NCBI GenBank assembly: GCA_027475525.1
Contig: JAMWFC010000022.1
Span: forward strand, 156,703 to 220,702
Direction of reading: 5' to 3'
Length of the DNA stretch: 64,000 nucleotides
Source of the DNA: Macrolepiota albuminosa
Taxonomy: Eukaryota; Basidiomycota; Agaricomycetes; Agaricales; Agaricaceae
The notes beneath the pieces were generated by a model. It was not told the DNA's origin and did not search any database. It saw nothing but the letters and a program-made list of their open reading frames with translations. The position numbers and the translations under genes were made by a program. Position 1 is the first letter of the stretch; each line of letters opens with the position of its first letter. This document shows positions 21,974 through 34,505 of the stretch, in pieces.

Positions 21974-23559
21974 CTCAGTGCTCATTCCCAGCCTCAACCT
22001 CACTTCGTTCGGTTAAGGCCTCCGCATTTCACAACTCAGTGCTCATTCCCAGCCTCAACCTCACTTCGTTCGGTTAAGGCCTCCGCATTTCACAACTCAG
22101 TGCTCATTCCCAGCCTCAACCTCACTTCGTTCGGTTAAGGCCTCCGCATTTCACAACTCAGTGCTCATTCCCAGCCTCAACCTCACTTCGTTCGGTTAAG
22201 GCCTCCGCATTTCACAACTCAGTGCTCATTCCCAGCCTCAACCTCACTTCGTTCGGTTAAGGCCTCCGCATTTCACAACTCAGTGCTCATTCCCAGCCTC
22301 AACCTCACTTCGTTCGGTTAAGGCCTCCGCATTTCACAACTCAGTGCTCATTCCCAGCCTCAACCTCACTTCGTTCGGTTAAGGCCTCCGCATTTCACAA
22401 CTCAGTGCTCATTCCCAGCCTCAACCTCACTTCGTTCGGTTAAGGCCTCCGCATTTCACAACTCAGTGCTCATTCCCAGCCTCAACCTCACTTCGTTCGG
22501 TTAAGGCCTCCGCATTTCACAACTCAGTGCTCATTCCCAGCCTCAACCTCACTTCGTTCGGTTAAGGCCTCCGCATTTCACAACTCAGTGCTCATTCCCA
22601 GCCTCAACCTCACTTCGTTCGGTTAAGGCCTCCGCATTTCACAACTCAGTGCTCATTCCCAGCCTCAACCTCACTTCGTTCGGTTAAGGCCTCCGCATTT
22701 CACAACTCAGTGCTCATTCCCAGCCTCAACCTCACTTCGTTCGGTTAAGGCCTCCGCATTTCACAACTCAGTGCTCATTCCCAGCCTCAACCTCACTTCG
22801 TTCGGTTAAGGCCTCCGCATTTCACAACTCAGTGCTCATTCCCAGCCTCAACCTCACTTCGTTCGGTTAAGGCCTCCGCATTTCACAACTCAGTGCTCAT
22901 TCCCAGCCTCAACCTCACTTCGTTCGGTTAAGGCCTCCGCATTTCACAACTCAGTGCTCATTCCCAGCCTCAACCTCACTTCGTTCGGTTAAGGCCTCCG
23001 CATTTCACAACTCAGTGCTCATTCCCAGCCTCAACCTCACTTCGTTCGGTTAAGGCCTCCGCATTTCACAACTCAGTGCTCATTCCCAGCCTCAACCTCA
23101 CTTCGTTCGGTTAAGGCCTCCGCATTTCACAACTCAGTGCTCATTCCCAGCCTCAACCTCACTTCGTTCGGTTAAGGCCTCCGCATTTCACAACTCAGTG
23201 CTCATTCCCAGCCTCAACCTCACTTCGTTCGGTTAAGGCCTCCGCATTTCACAACTCAGTGCTCATTCCCAGCCTCAACCTCACTTCGTTCGGTTAAGGC
23301 CTCCGCATTTCACAACTCAGTGCTCATTCCCAGCCTCAACCTCACTTCGTTCGGTTAAGGCCTCCGCATTTCACAACTCAGTGCTCATTCCCAGCCTCAA
23401 CCTCACTTCGTTCGGTTAAGGCCTCCGCATTTCACAACTCAGTGCTCATTCCCAGCCTCAACCTCACTTCGTTCGGTTAAGGCCTCCGCATTTCACAACT
23501 CAGTGCTCATTCCCAGCCTCAACCTCACTTCGTTCGTTTAAGGCCTCCGCATTTCACAA
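21974..23559. repeat. 61-bp minisatellite, 26 near-identical tandem copies
   Basis: The start of each unit (ctcagtgctcattcccag) advances by exactly 61 bp from 21974, and a degenerate 27th start is at 23560. By eye the copies are identical except for one G-to-T change in the last unit. Each unit contains CCTCAACC...GGTTAAGG, an imperfect inverted repeat around TCACTTCGTTC. A related first unit with the Helitron A-type sequence begins at about 21922. Confidence 0.95.
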
Positions 23560-23992
23560 CTCAGTTCTCTTTCCACAACTCTCAAAGCATTATTGTAAAC
23601 TAAATTGAATTTTTCAGATTTTATTCAGCATTTATAAATCTTTAAAAAACTAAAAATCAGTATATTAGTAGCCTTTGAATTTTTCCTGATTTTCTGGTGA
23701 TTTTCCTAGAATTATTTGAGCATTTTCCACTAACATCTCCTGAAAAACAGAGCAATGAATTTTTCTTGAATTTTTCAGATTTCTTAAAGCATTTATAAAC
23801 CTCAAAAAATTCACAATCAGTGTATCAGTAGGCCTTGAATTTTTTCTGATTTTTCAGTGATTTTATCTGAATTCTTTAAGCATTTTATACACACATCTAC
23901 CAAAAAACAAACACAAAAGGCAATTCTTTGTCAGCCTTAGTCAGAACTGACTAATCAGATCAATTCCCAGGCGTCGTCGCATTATATAGAGA

Positions 23993-26826
23993 TTCACTAA
24001 AAAATCTTCGACTTTTAACTCTAAGGATATCAACCTTTTTTCTTAGCCCCAAATCAAAAATGATAGACCTCTTGAGCTCATTTTTTGGAAAGATGATAAT
24101 AAAAATAATATAGAGAGTAACTTTGGCCAGTTCATAAACTGAATGCTCAATATAAAGGCTTCAAATATGAGCCTGAGAAGACCACTTGCTATTTTTAACA
24201 TCTTTTATTCAATTAGCCTGATTTTATAAATCAAAAATCCCATTTTAAAAAAATTATCACTACTCAGAGGCATTTTTGCAATTTTTACTCCTCAGACATT
24301 GATGATATAGAGCAAAATATGTGGGAGTGTCTAGACTCAACTCTTTTAATTCAACTTCAGAGGCATGTTACCTATTTTATGCTTTAGGCCCTCTTTTTAT
24401 TGCTTCTATAACTCAGATATGCAAATTGAGCTGCATGATTTTTGATACATATTGTCAGGGTTTGACAGAACCACAAGCAGTCTGAGTTAATTAGAAATAT
24501 CATAGACATTGTACATTGCCTCTAAAAATTGCAAGAGAACTGAAAAAGAAATATGAAAAGAAAATTGCTTCTTATTATCTATCATCTGAAGCTATCTAGT
24601 CTTTTTTATCTTTTATGTAATTTTTTTTGATTTTTAAAACTTTGCTTTTTTGCTGCTCTTGGCACTTACTAAGCATTCTGACTAAGCATGCAAGTATCTC
24701 ACATCCTCTACCTTATTAATTGTGCACTTTAATGCTGTGATCAATATGTTGCTCAATAACTATACTTGTCATTAGAATATTCTGCATGCAATGATTATTG
24801 AATGTATATTATTAAACAATTCATTACATATAGCAAGAGCCAATATCCAAAGTAATCTTTGTCTATCTATATCATTGGCATAATAACAAGAAAGATTTTC
24901 TAGACATGGTTGAAAAATGATAAAAGTAGCTTCATCAAAAAAAGAGGATATTTTTTCAACATCAACATAAGACAAATGGAAAGGCTAATGCATTACAAAA
25001 AGATTTTTACTATTATAATCTAATGTATTATTAGCAAAGTGATAGTTGTAATATGTCAAATTTTTATAATTGTCTTAATTTATTTTGTAACTATCAATAT
25101 CAACAAGATTATCAGCATTCTTTGTATCTATTTTACAAATTCCTTGCTTAATCATGTCAAATACAAATATATCCTTTGAACTTCTTTGGCATTTACTTTA
25201 AATACTGATAACATATTTATTCTAAGTATTAGCTCAATTAAATTCATTTTGATTAATACTATTGAGAAAGAAGAAATAGAACAACCAGATATGTATATTG
25301 GAATAAAGGCCATCATATTGTTCAAGATTTTGAAAGAAAAATTTCTACTTAATATCCAAGCTCAAAGTTAAATCTCGTCAAAGATATTCAATGCAAATAT
25401 TATGTATACTTCTGTTAAATTAATCAATCAAAAGTGAAAACAAAGTTCAAAAATTTTATACCTGCTCCAAATATAAGATTCTCTTTTTATGCCTTGTAAT
25501 TCCTCCATATATTAAGCAACTAAAAGATTTTCTGTGCTATGATTATCACAAATATGATTAGAAATTCTATGCACAGCAATTGCATCAAAGAAAACTTGAA
25601 GGATTATTCTTGCACAATTGTTATTACTTGCTCAAATAGCAGTAATAAATCAAGAAAAGCTATTAATAAAAGCATGAAATACTATCCTCTATCAAATAAA
25701 ACCTATATTAAATTAAAAACATTAATATTGCCATGTAAGAATAACTTAAAAAAACTTGCTATATTAGCTATCATGATGGCAAAGAGAATTTAAACCAAGA
25801 ATACTATATATCTGTTGTTGAATATGACGGATCCTAAAAATATTTGTAGCAGCACTATGAATACGACAATAAAAAGACTTGAGGCAGTTTTGAGGAATAC
25901 AATGACCAAGATGTCAAAAATGCCTATTAATCATATGACATCCAAAAGTTGGGAAGCAAGCAAGAATATATAACATGATGTCATCAAGTTCTTGATTAAA
26001 AATGTCAGATGGCTGATGCAGAAAATTAATATATCTGTGTAATTGTGCCATTATCATCTTCATAGTCAATATAAACTAGATGACTTAGATCAATAATACT
26101 AAGTTCAAAAGCTCTTCAATGTATAATCTATGGATAACAGTAAAAGATATTGGCAAGATAGATAGAACTACAAAAATCAAGAACAATACTCAAAAGAGTA
26201 GAATCAATATTAATGTGAAGTCTTTCAGGTAGTCCAAAAAGAATTTAAATAGTGGTGGGTCCAAATTTATAATTAGGAGGATTGGAAAATTGATGCATGG
26301 CTTCATCTAGATGATTAATCATTTGTTTCACACTTTCTTGCAAAGTAAGATATTCTTCATAAGGAAAAATGTTTATATACTAAACAGAACAAATCATTGA
26401 TTCATGAACAAAAAACATACCTATTGAGCCAACTGCAATAGTCTGAGACAATTATTTTGATGTTCTCTTAGTTAAGCAGCATCTCATATAAATATCTTGA
26501 GCAATTTATAACACCTTGAGGATAGATACAAGCTGTAAATACCAGTGCCACATCTAGATCTCAGAGCTATCACACCTTGGATATTATATCAGAGATACCT
26601 CTGCAGAAGCTATTTCAGAGCACTGGAAAACAGAGAAATGAAAAAACAAGAACTCACATTTATATACTCTGTATAGACATTAAACAATCGCTTATTGTTA
26701 AAAAGCAATAAATAATGATTATGTGTATTTACATGTCAAATGGAGCTTCTACTCATGGCCAAACACAACTTTCTTAAAAAAATTGAAAAACATCATGTTC
26801 ATAAAATTATACTATTGTAAAAGCAT
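23993..26826. other. AT-rich spacer without a supportable gene
   Basis: The stretch is strongly AT-rich. Only short open frames occur. Weak minus-strand coding-like traces with many stops are visible at 25800-26340 (for example MINHLDEAMHQFSNPPNYKFGP near 26330), which could be an old AT-mutated transposon protein. I do not recognise a family. Confidence 0.4.
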
Positions 26827-27764
26827 TGATAGGACCCCATACAGGATCAGCGCATCAACGGCAGGCGACGGCAACACGGCACCGACTCGGGGTACCTTAG
26901 CGCACGCTAATTATCCAATTTTGGCGATATTTGACAGCCGCGCACGGCAAGAAGCAGATCCAATCAGTGATAGCGCCAACGGCAGACAGAATGACAACTG
27001 ACAGATGGCATCAGTCACTGACGACAGCGCTTAGCGAGAAGCTTGATGATCTATCAAAAACTGACGGACAGCTTGGCGTTTGACCTTGGCATCTGACACC
27101 GCTTAGTGCCTCAATTCGGCGCCTGACATCGCTAAGCACTTTGGACAGACAGAAGGGTGATGGATTGATGATTTAGCACCGCGATCTGCTGCCTGGTGGC
27201 GCTAAGGGTCTTGAATGGACGGTAGAGATCTGAAACCATTGGAGCTTCCCCTATGAAATTTTCCAGTTTACCGCACTTTGGCAATGGTTGGTCACTGGTG
27301 ACGGTGAACTCCTTGTAGTATATAAAGTACTTACCGACTTGTACATACGCCAGAGAACAATAGACCAGAGTTTACTACTCCCCTTTCTTCAGTCTCCCTT
27401 ACGCTCAAGAGCTCATTTACGGTCGGCAACGTCAAACTCATCGGCAGTTACAGACGCTCGCCAACACTCGACACATTTGCGCCTTGCAGCTATGGCAGGC
27501 ATTATCGACGCTTAGACCTTGCTAAGCATACCGGGTTCTTGCTGCTGACCTTTGCCGCGTTCACTTACCGCTCCTTCTCTAGGCGCTTTACCTTAGCGCT
27601 CGACACTTGCTGACTTTCTTACCGACTTTTTCTTTATTTTCATAGGCGCATTCTCTGGGACCTGCCCGGGACTCCTCACATCACTTATAGCGTGCCCAAC
27701 GCAAGCAATTGGTACGGTAACACTATAGTAATATTTGTTGCTGACCAAACTTTGGGCGTCATCA
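26827..27764 (+). repeat. 5' LTR of the plus-strand Gypsy element
   Basis: It runs from TGATAGGACCCC to GGGCGTCATCA (TG...CA ends), 938 bp. A TATA box, TATATAAAG, lies at 27319-27327. It has the same length as the inverted copy at 59852-60789, and by eye only about ten differences separate them. Confidence 0.9.
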
Positions 27765-27873
27765 AATTGGAGCCCACCGTGAGGGATCTCTAGGGCAGAA
27801 TTCCGCCAGAAACCCGTCTCCAGCGTAGGCACCGCCTGCTAGAGCAGTCGGTAGAAGGCATAGCTCCTTCCCA

Positions 27874-28027
27874 CCCATCAACTCCACAACCACCTGGTGC
27901 CTTACCGGGTCTCTCTCTTGCACAGGAACTACAGAACGCTACTGTAGACGCCCATCAACTCCACAACCACCTGGTGCCTTACCGGGTCTCTCTCTTGCAC
28001 AGGAACTACAGAACGCTACTGTAGACG
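27874..28027. repeat. 77-bp tandem duplication near the gag 5' end
   Basis: cccatcaact at 27874 recurs at 27951, period 77 bp. Confidence 0.85.
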
Positions 28028-28221
28028 CATTTCCTGATCTCTTCCCGCATTCCCTTGATTATAGCGCCGACGACCCCTTAGCGTCGCCATTTACCGTACC
28101 ACAACTAGTTACCCCCATCACTCCTCTAACGCCTCTTTCACAACTCATTTCTCTTACCCCGTTGCCAATTTCTAGAACTCCTTCCTCACTACCGCTAACC
28201 GAACTTGCCAACACAGTCGCT

Positions 28222-29925
28222 ATGGAACAACAAGTCCAGCGCATGCCGCCACGTAACCACTTCTCGGCACCGAAATGGGACGAGTCCAAGCCATGGGAGC
28301 TCTCCCAGTATTTCAGCGCATGCCGCCACGTAACCACTTCTCGGCACCGAAATGGGACGAGTCCAAGCCATGGGAGCTCTCCCAGTATTTCAAGGAATTG
28401 GAGTATTTATTCAGGGATTGTGGCATTACCGACCAGAGTCCAAGCCATGGGAGCTCTCCCAGTATTTCAAGGAATTGGAGTATTTATTCAGGGATTGTGG
28501 CATTACCGACCACACGCAGATGAAGGAGTACGCGGCAAGATACGTATCGAATTGGAGTATTTATTCAGGGATTGTGGCATTACCGACCACACGCAGATGA
28601 AGGAGTACGCGGCAAGATACGTATCGTATGACACGGCAGAGACGTGGACAGGCCTTGCCGAGTTTGCCGCCTTTGTTCCTGCCGCCCCACCCATTCCAGC
28701 CCAAGGCGCTTCGTATGAAGGCTGGAAGACGGCAGTGATTCAGTTGTACCCTGGCGCTGAAGAAGCTACCCGATACATGGTAAACAAGTTGCAGAAACTA
28801 GTACAAGAATCTTTTGACAACGGCACATCTTCGCTTGGCGCGTTCTCTACATATTACCGCAAGTTCCAGAAAATTGCTAGGTGGCTTCTGCAGAACGGCA
28901 AGCTCTATATTAACGAGGAACGTCGCCTATTCCAGCAAGGCATTCCAACTTCGCTTTGGACTCATATTGCTCGTCGCCTAGAGATAGTTCATCAGGCCCA
29001 TCACCCTGATGAGCCCTATAACGTTGCCGACGTCTTTGAAGCTGGTAAATGGGTTCTCAAGGGAATGGACACTGGCGTTGGGCTGCAATGCGCTAGGACG
29101 AGCCCACCACCCGAGCAAACTAATGGTATCATTCCCATCCCGCCTCCTGTTGCCGACTTTGTTAAGAAGGAGGATCTCAACGCTGCCGTTACCGCTGCTG
29201 TCGCTTCTGCCATGACTCGTATTGAAACTATAATCACCACTAGTCTCGCTAACCGACCCGCTAATGTACCCCCGTCTGGCCCTTGCCACTTCTGTGGGGA
29301 AATTGGACATACTATGACTAGAGGACGCTGCGCGACTTTAGAGAATTATATTCGGCAAGGGAGAATTTGAAGGGCTATCGACGGCAAGATAGTTCTAACC
29401 AGTGGCGCCACCATTCCCAACTACCCAGACAAGAAGTCCTTCCAGGAGCGAGTTGATGAATGGCATAGGCGCAACCCAGGACAAATCGTTACCGGCACGC
29501 TTTCTGGCAACGCCAACCCCGACCCTGAACAGGCGACCCAACAGCAAATGGTTCACGAGGTCTTACACTTTGACAGCATTGGCGACCGCCCTACTTTCTC
29601 GTGGGAAGAGCGAATCGCTAAGCTACAACAGGAGTTGGATTTGCTTAAGAATCAGGTCTTTGATGGGGTTGAAGTTAAGCAGCCTAAACAACCTCTTAAA
29701 GGATATAAGCCAATGCCTCCCACTAGCAAGTTACCGACTCCCACTCCTGCCGCACCGCCTGCTACTACCCCTGCTACTACTCCAGAACCATCGTCAACCT
29801 CTGCCGCTCCTGAACCGCCCTTGCCGCCTCTCCATCCCTACTCAGGAATTCCCGACCATTATCACGCACCCGCACAACGAAATTTTGCCGCTCCCGAGAA
29901 ACGTCCTGAGGGTGGCTACTGACCT
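28222..29925 (+). pseudogene. Gypsy gag polyprotein part with zinc knuckle
   Basis: ATG 28222 opens MEQQVQRMPPRNHF; the same frame is open further upstream to about 27800, so the true start may be earlier. The capsid-like region (WTGLAEFAAFVPAAPP, YYRKFQKIARWLLQNGKL, RRLFQQGIPTSLW) is followed by a CCHC-type knuckle, CHFCGEIGHTMTRGRC (about 29282-29330). An in-frame TGA at 29368-29370 precedes IDGKIVLTSGATIPNY, which is normal gag continuation, and a second TGA at about 29923 separates gag from the protease region in the same frame. Three 77-bp duplications (28237, 28360, 28473) scramble the N-terminal third. Gag packages the element RNA in cytoplasmic particles. Confidence 0.85.
28237..28627. 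repeat. Three successive 77-bp duplications in gag
   Basis: Repeats start at 28237/28314, 28360/28437 and 28473/28550, each with period 77 bp, overlapping one another. They repeat the segment encoding SKPWELSQYF...LFRDCGITD. Confidence 0.9.
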
Positions 29926-32900
29926 ACCGCGCCAATTTTTGACATAGAGAAATCAAACCACGTATTTAACCGCATCATGAAAACAGCTGTCACCCTATCA
30001 GTAGAAGAACTTTGTAGTATTGCTCCCGACGTTCGCAACCAAGTCAAGACGGCAGTTACTCCTCGACGACCCTTGGTGACAACCGTTGCCGAGGTCGAGG
30101 ACCTCGACGACGCGCTTCCCGGTTTTTCCGTTACCGTCAACTCTTTGGACGCTGAAGACTCTCCTGCCGACCCCATCGCTAACGCCACCTCTGTGGATCC
30201 AGTGGAGACCTATCTTAGGTCAGTAGACCATGGAGAAGACCTGGCAATCCTTACCGTTGCTCAAGAATCGCACGCTATCTGCTCAGTAGCGCTAATGGTA
30301 GACAACAAGCACGAAGTAGAGGCAATTGTGGATAGCGGGTCTCAAATTATTTCTATGGCAGCTGAAGTCGCTAACGATTTGGGTCTCATTTATGAACCTA
30401 CCGTTATACTAAACATGCAGAGCGCTAACGGTACGGTGGACAGATCCCTAGGCCTCGCCAAGAATGTGCCGTGCACCCTTGGCGACATTACGTTTTACCT
30501 CCAAATACACATCTTACGTTCCCTGGCATACGACCTACTACTTGGCAGACCCTTTGACGTCTTGGCGCGATCAGTTGTCAAGACAGTTACCGACGACGAA
30601 ACAACCTTAACAATTAGCGACCCCAATTCTGGAATCCGACGAACGGTGCCAACATTCCCTAGGGGACAAAGAAAAGGCGCCCACGCTAAACCCCCAGAGT
30701 TTACCAACCAACACGCCAATGAGCCTCCCCACCGGTGTTTTCACAGACCATCGAGGAGGTGATTGGCGACGATCACGGAGATGTGGCGCTAACGCTGGAA
30801 TTTGACCATTCAACTGGTCTTGTAAATGTTATGTCTACTGCTTTTCTTGACGAAGATGTTTTAACTACTTTACCTGCTACTGACGCAGAATTTTCCCAGA
30901 AAAATCAAAACATTACTGACTCCTCTCTTGCCTACTTATACCTTACCGCTTCCGAATCTTTTCAAAATATTGCGTCTACCGATACTTATCTAACTACCCT
31001 TCCCAGAGCCTCGTCTCCTGCCGTTCTTGGACTTGCCGCTCCACAGGCTACGATTCCCCTTTCCACCTCTGCATATAACCAAGCTAACGCTCCCAAAAGA
31101 AAAGGGGTTCAAGTCAAAAAGAAATATAAGCCAGTTGCGCTTAAAACAAAACCCGTCGCTACGCACTCTCCCAAGACGTTTAGAATCGAGCGCCAGATCA
31201 TTGGCAACCCTCTTGCTGACATGCCAGTCTTATCACTGAATCCGCCACCCTTTCAGCCCACGGGACATTTTACCGTGGACCGCCAACAACAATTCGCGAA
31301 GGAACATGACACAGGATTTTTGACCAAAGATGAGTTGAACGTCCTTACCGATCTCGTCACTAAACAGGATAAAGCCTTCGCTTGGGAGGACTCGGAACGC
31401 GGCAGTCTACGTACAGACTTCTTCCCGCCTGTCGTAATCCTGACCATTCCTCATGTGCCATGGACTGAGCACAACCAACCGTTACCGCCTGGAATCGAAG
31501 CTGAGGTCTGTCAAATTATTAGGACCAAGATTAAGGCTGGCGTCTACGAGCCCTCCAATAGTTCTTACCGCTCCCGTTGGTTCTGTGTCCTCAAAAAGAA
31601 CGGTAATCTGCGCATAGTCCACAGCCTGGAACCGCTAAATAGAGTTACCATTCGACACTCTGGCGTACCGCCTTTTCCTGATCACGTTGCCGAGTCCTTT
31701 GCCGGGCGCATTTGTGGCGCCACCCTTGATCTCTACGTTGGCTACGATGAACGCTTAATACACCCTTCTTCCCGTGACCTCACTACTTTCCAAACCCCGT
31801 TTGGCGTGTTGCGCCTAGTCACCTTACCGATGGGATGGACAAACTCAGTCCCTATATTCCATGACGACATCACATTTATCCTCCAACCTGAGATACTGCA
31901 CCATGTCCTTAGCTTCATTGATGACGTTGGCGTCAAAGGCCCCAAAGACTGGCGATCCTCCAACCTGAGATACTGCACCATGTCCTTAGCTTCATTGATG
32001 ACGTTGGCGTCAAAGGCCCCAAAGACTGGCGGCTCATAAACGGCTTACCGGCTACCCATCCCAACAACTCCAACATTCGCTTAGCGCTATGGGAGTTTTT
32101 CCAGCTACTCAACCGAGTTCTCCAACGTATGAAGTATAGCGGTGGAACCTTTAGCGGCCACAAACTTCTCCTTTGCGCGCCAAGGTTCAAAATACTTGGT
32201 CACATCTGCACTTCCGACGGTCGCGTTCCCGACGAGTCTCGCTTAGCACTCCTAAAGCGATGGGGTCCTTGCCACGACTTATCTGAAGTTCGCGCCTTTC
32301 TTGGTACCATTGGCGTTCTCAGAATATTCATCAAGAATTTTGCCCATTGTGCACACGCCCTTAACCAACTCACCCGTGCTAACGAGCCCTTTGAATTCGG
32401 GCCAGACCAGGTCACTGCACAACGAGACTTAATAAAAGCTCTACAAGACGCCAAACCCCTAGTCTCCATCGATTATACCTCTGCCGACCCTGTTATCTTG
32501 GCGGTGAATATCTCGTACATTGCCGTTGGCTACTTCTTGTGCCAGTGCCTTAGCAACAATCGGAAACAGCGACGCTACAACCGCTTTGGGTCTATCACGC
32601 TAAACGACAGAGAGTCTCGCTACAGTCAGCCTAAGCTAGAGCTCTATGGACTCTTCAAAGCCTTCCAGTCGCTAAAGATGTATTTGATTGGCGTGCGGAA
32701 CCTGATTGTTGAAGTCGACGCTAGGTACATCAAAGGCATGCTGCAGAATCCCAACATCCAGCCATCCGCTAGTATGAACTGGTGGGTAGTCACCATCCTC
32801 ATGTTTCACTTTGAGTTGGTACACGTCAAGAGCTCTTTCCATGGACCGGATGGACTCTCTAGGCGACCGCGGCAGCCTGGTGACCCGGCAGTGGATCCAC

Positions 32901-34505
32901 AAGCTGATAGCGATTTCGGGGACTGGATCGACAGATTACATGGTTTTGTGCACCTTATACAACAGCCAATTCCTCTACTACGACGGCAACAGCCTGCCAG
33001 TACCCTTCTACATCCCATTGTCCCTTACTGCCCCGAGATCTTTAGCGCACCCCACACATTCTACACGGCAAGCATTTTCGGTCAAAACTTGCCACCAGTA
33101 AAAGTCGTACAGGAACCCCATCCGCTAAGAGAAGACAGCAAAAACCTGACCTACGATGCCGTCCCCCGATCTGCCAAGGCAAAGGCAGAAGACAGTCGTC
33201 TGTTAATAGTTGAACAATGGATACAAGACTTTAAGTGACCCGCAGGCCTTACTGACGAGCAGTTCACGACCTTTATCCGATACGCTACCCGTTTCTTCTT
33301 TACCGACAACCGACTTTGGCGACAAAATTGAGATGGCGCTCACAAGCTGATCATCAAGCCAGAAGGTCGCTTACGAGTCCTGCGTGCCATGCATGATGAA
33401 CTAGGATATAGAGGTCTGTACACTACCCGAGCCTCTCTGTTAGAACGATTCTGGTGGCCACATGCTAGTGCCGACATTGCCTGGTACATCAGGACTTGCC
33501 ACCTCTGCCAAATTCAACAGACACGCCAAGTGCTCATCCCGCCAACCGTTGCAACGCCAGCTCCCCTCTTCAGCAAAATCTACGTCGATACCATGCACAT
33601 GCCCAAATCTGGTCGCTACAAGTACATCATTCAAGGTCGTTGCTCGCTAATCCACTGGCCTGAATTTCAAATGCTTCAGAGAGAAAATATGGACGCGGTC
33701 GCCAAGTGGCTATTTGAGGATGTCATTTGCTGTTGGGGAGCGCTAAGAGAAATCGTCACGGATAATGGTGCGCCAATTATCAAAGCGCTAACATATCTCG
33801 CCAAGAAATACAACATTCACCACATTCGAGTATCTGGCTACAACAAACACGCCAATGGCCTGGTGGAAAGACCACACTTTGACGTTCGGCAAGCGCTTTT
33901 CAAGGCAGTCGATGGCGACGAGTCTCGTTGGAGTGAGGCGACGTATTCAGTGTTTTGGTCGGAAAGAGTTACTATTTGTAAGCGCATGGGTTGTTCTCCC
34001 TATTACGCAGCTACTGGCACCCATCCTTTACTCCCTGCCGACATTATAGAGGCGACCTACCTTCAGCCAGCCCCTAATAGTATCTTAGCGACTACTGACC
34101 TGATCGCCAGACAAGCAATTGATCTCCAACGACGGAAAGAAGATTTGGAGCGACTTCATGAAGTAGTCTTTAGCGCCCGTCGCCAAGCAGCCCTACGATT
34201 CGAAACCAAGCATAGCGCTACTATCAAGGATTACAACTTCCTGAGAGGAGCGCTAATACTTATGCACAACTCCAAAATTGAAACCTCATACAACAAGAAA
34301 ATGCATCCGCGCTATCTAAGACCCTTGGTAGTTATCTCTCGTAACCGTGGAGGCGCTTACGTGCTCTGTGAATTAGATGGTTCAGTACTGCATCGACCTG
34401 TTGCCGCTTTTTGCCTATTGCTGTATCTTGCCAGGGAACAAATCTGCGTAAGCTTCGGATTAAGGAACCCGTGGACCTAAGTCTTTCTAAGGAGTTACTG
34501 ATGTA
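29926..34505 (+). pseudogene. Gypsy pol: protease, reverse transcriptase, RNase H, integrase
   Basis: The protease region has VEAIVDSGSQIISM with the Asp-Ser-Gly triad (about 30320-30360). After a frameshift near 30740 comes reverse transcriptase: SRWFCVLKKNGNLRIVH, FGVLRLVTLPMGWTNS, and the catalytic FIDDV box at about 31915, in FxDD form. The 77-bp duplication at 31878 interrupts RT two codons later; without it the frame matches 32129-33238. RNase H follows, then integrase with an H-H-C-C zinc region (WYIRTCHLCQ) and the acidic triad in IYVDTMHM, IVTDNGAP and ANGLVERP. TGA stops stand at 33236 and near 33329, where CGA Arg codons would fit. A C-terminal end LRIKEPVDLSLSKELLM with TAA at about 34503 is visible after one more frame change. 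Confidence 0.88.
31878..32031. repeat. 77-bp tandem duplication in the RT domain
   Basis: atcctccaacc at 31878 recurs at 31955, period 77 bp. It duplicates the sequence around the catalytic FIDD box and shifts the frame by two. Confidence 0.9.

Larger units (their letters stand above)
21845..23992 (-). mobile_element. Helitron B, non-autonomous, made mostly of a minisatellite
   Basis: On the minus strand it starts TCTCTATATAATGCGACGAC at 23992, preceded by A (complement of 23993), and ends with the hairpin GAGCTAC...GTAGCTCG at 21845. The total is 2148 bp with no gene. About 20 bp at the 5' end are identical to Helitron A, and the 3' hairpins match apart from a few bases. Between them lie 26 copies of a 61-bp unit (21974-23559), plus about 430 bp of AT-rich sequence at the 5' side. 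Its 3' end is fused without spacer to the 5' end of Helitron A. Confidence 0.8.

Noticed and set aside
21974..23559. Regular array of identical units that could suggest a CRISPR array
   Set aside because: Units are contiguous with no unique spacers, the setting is eukaryotic, and the array lies inside a Helitron; it is a minisatellite.
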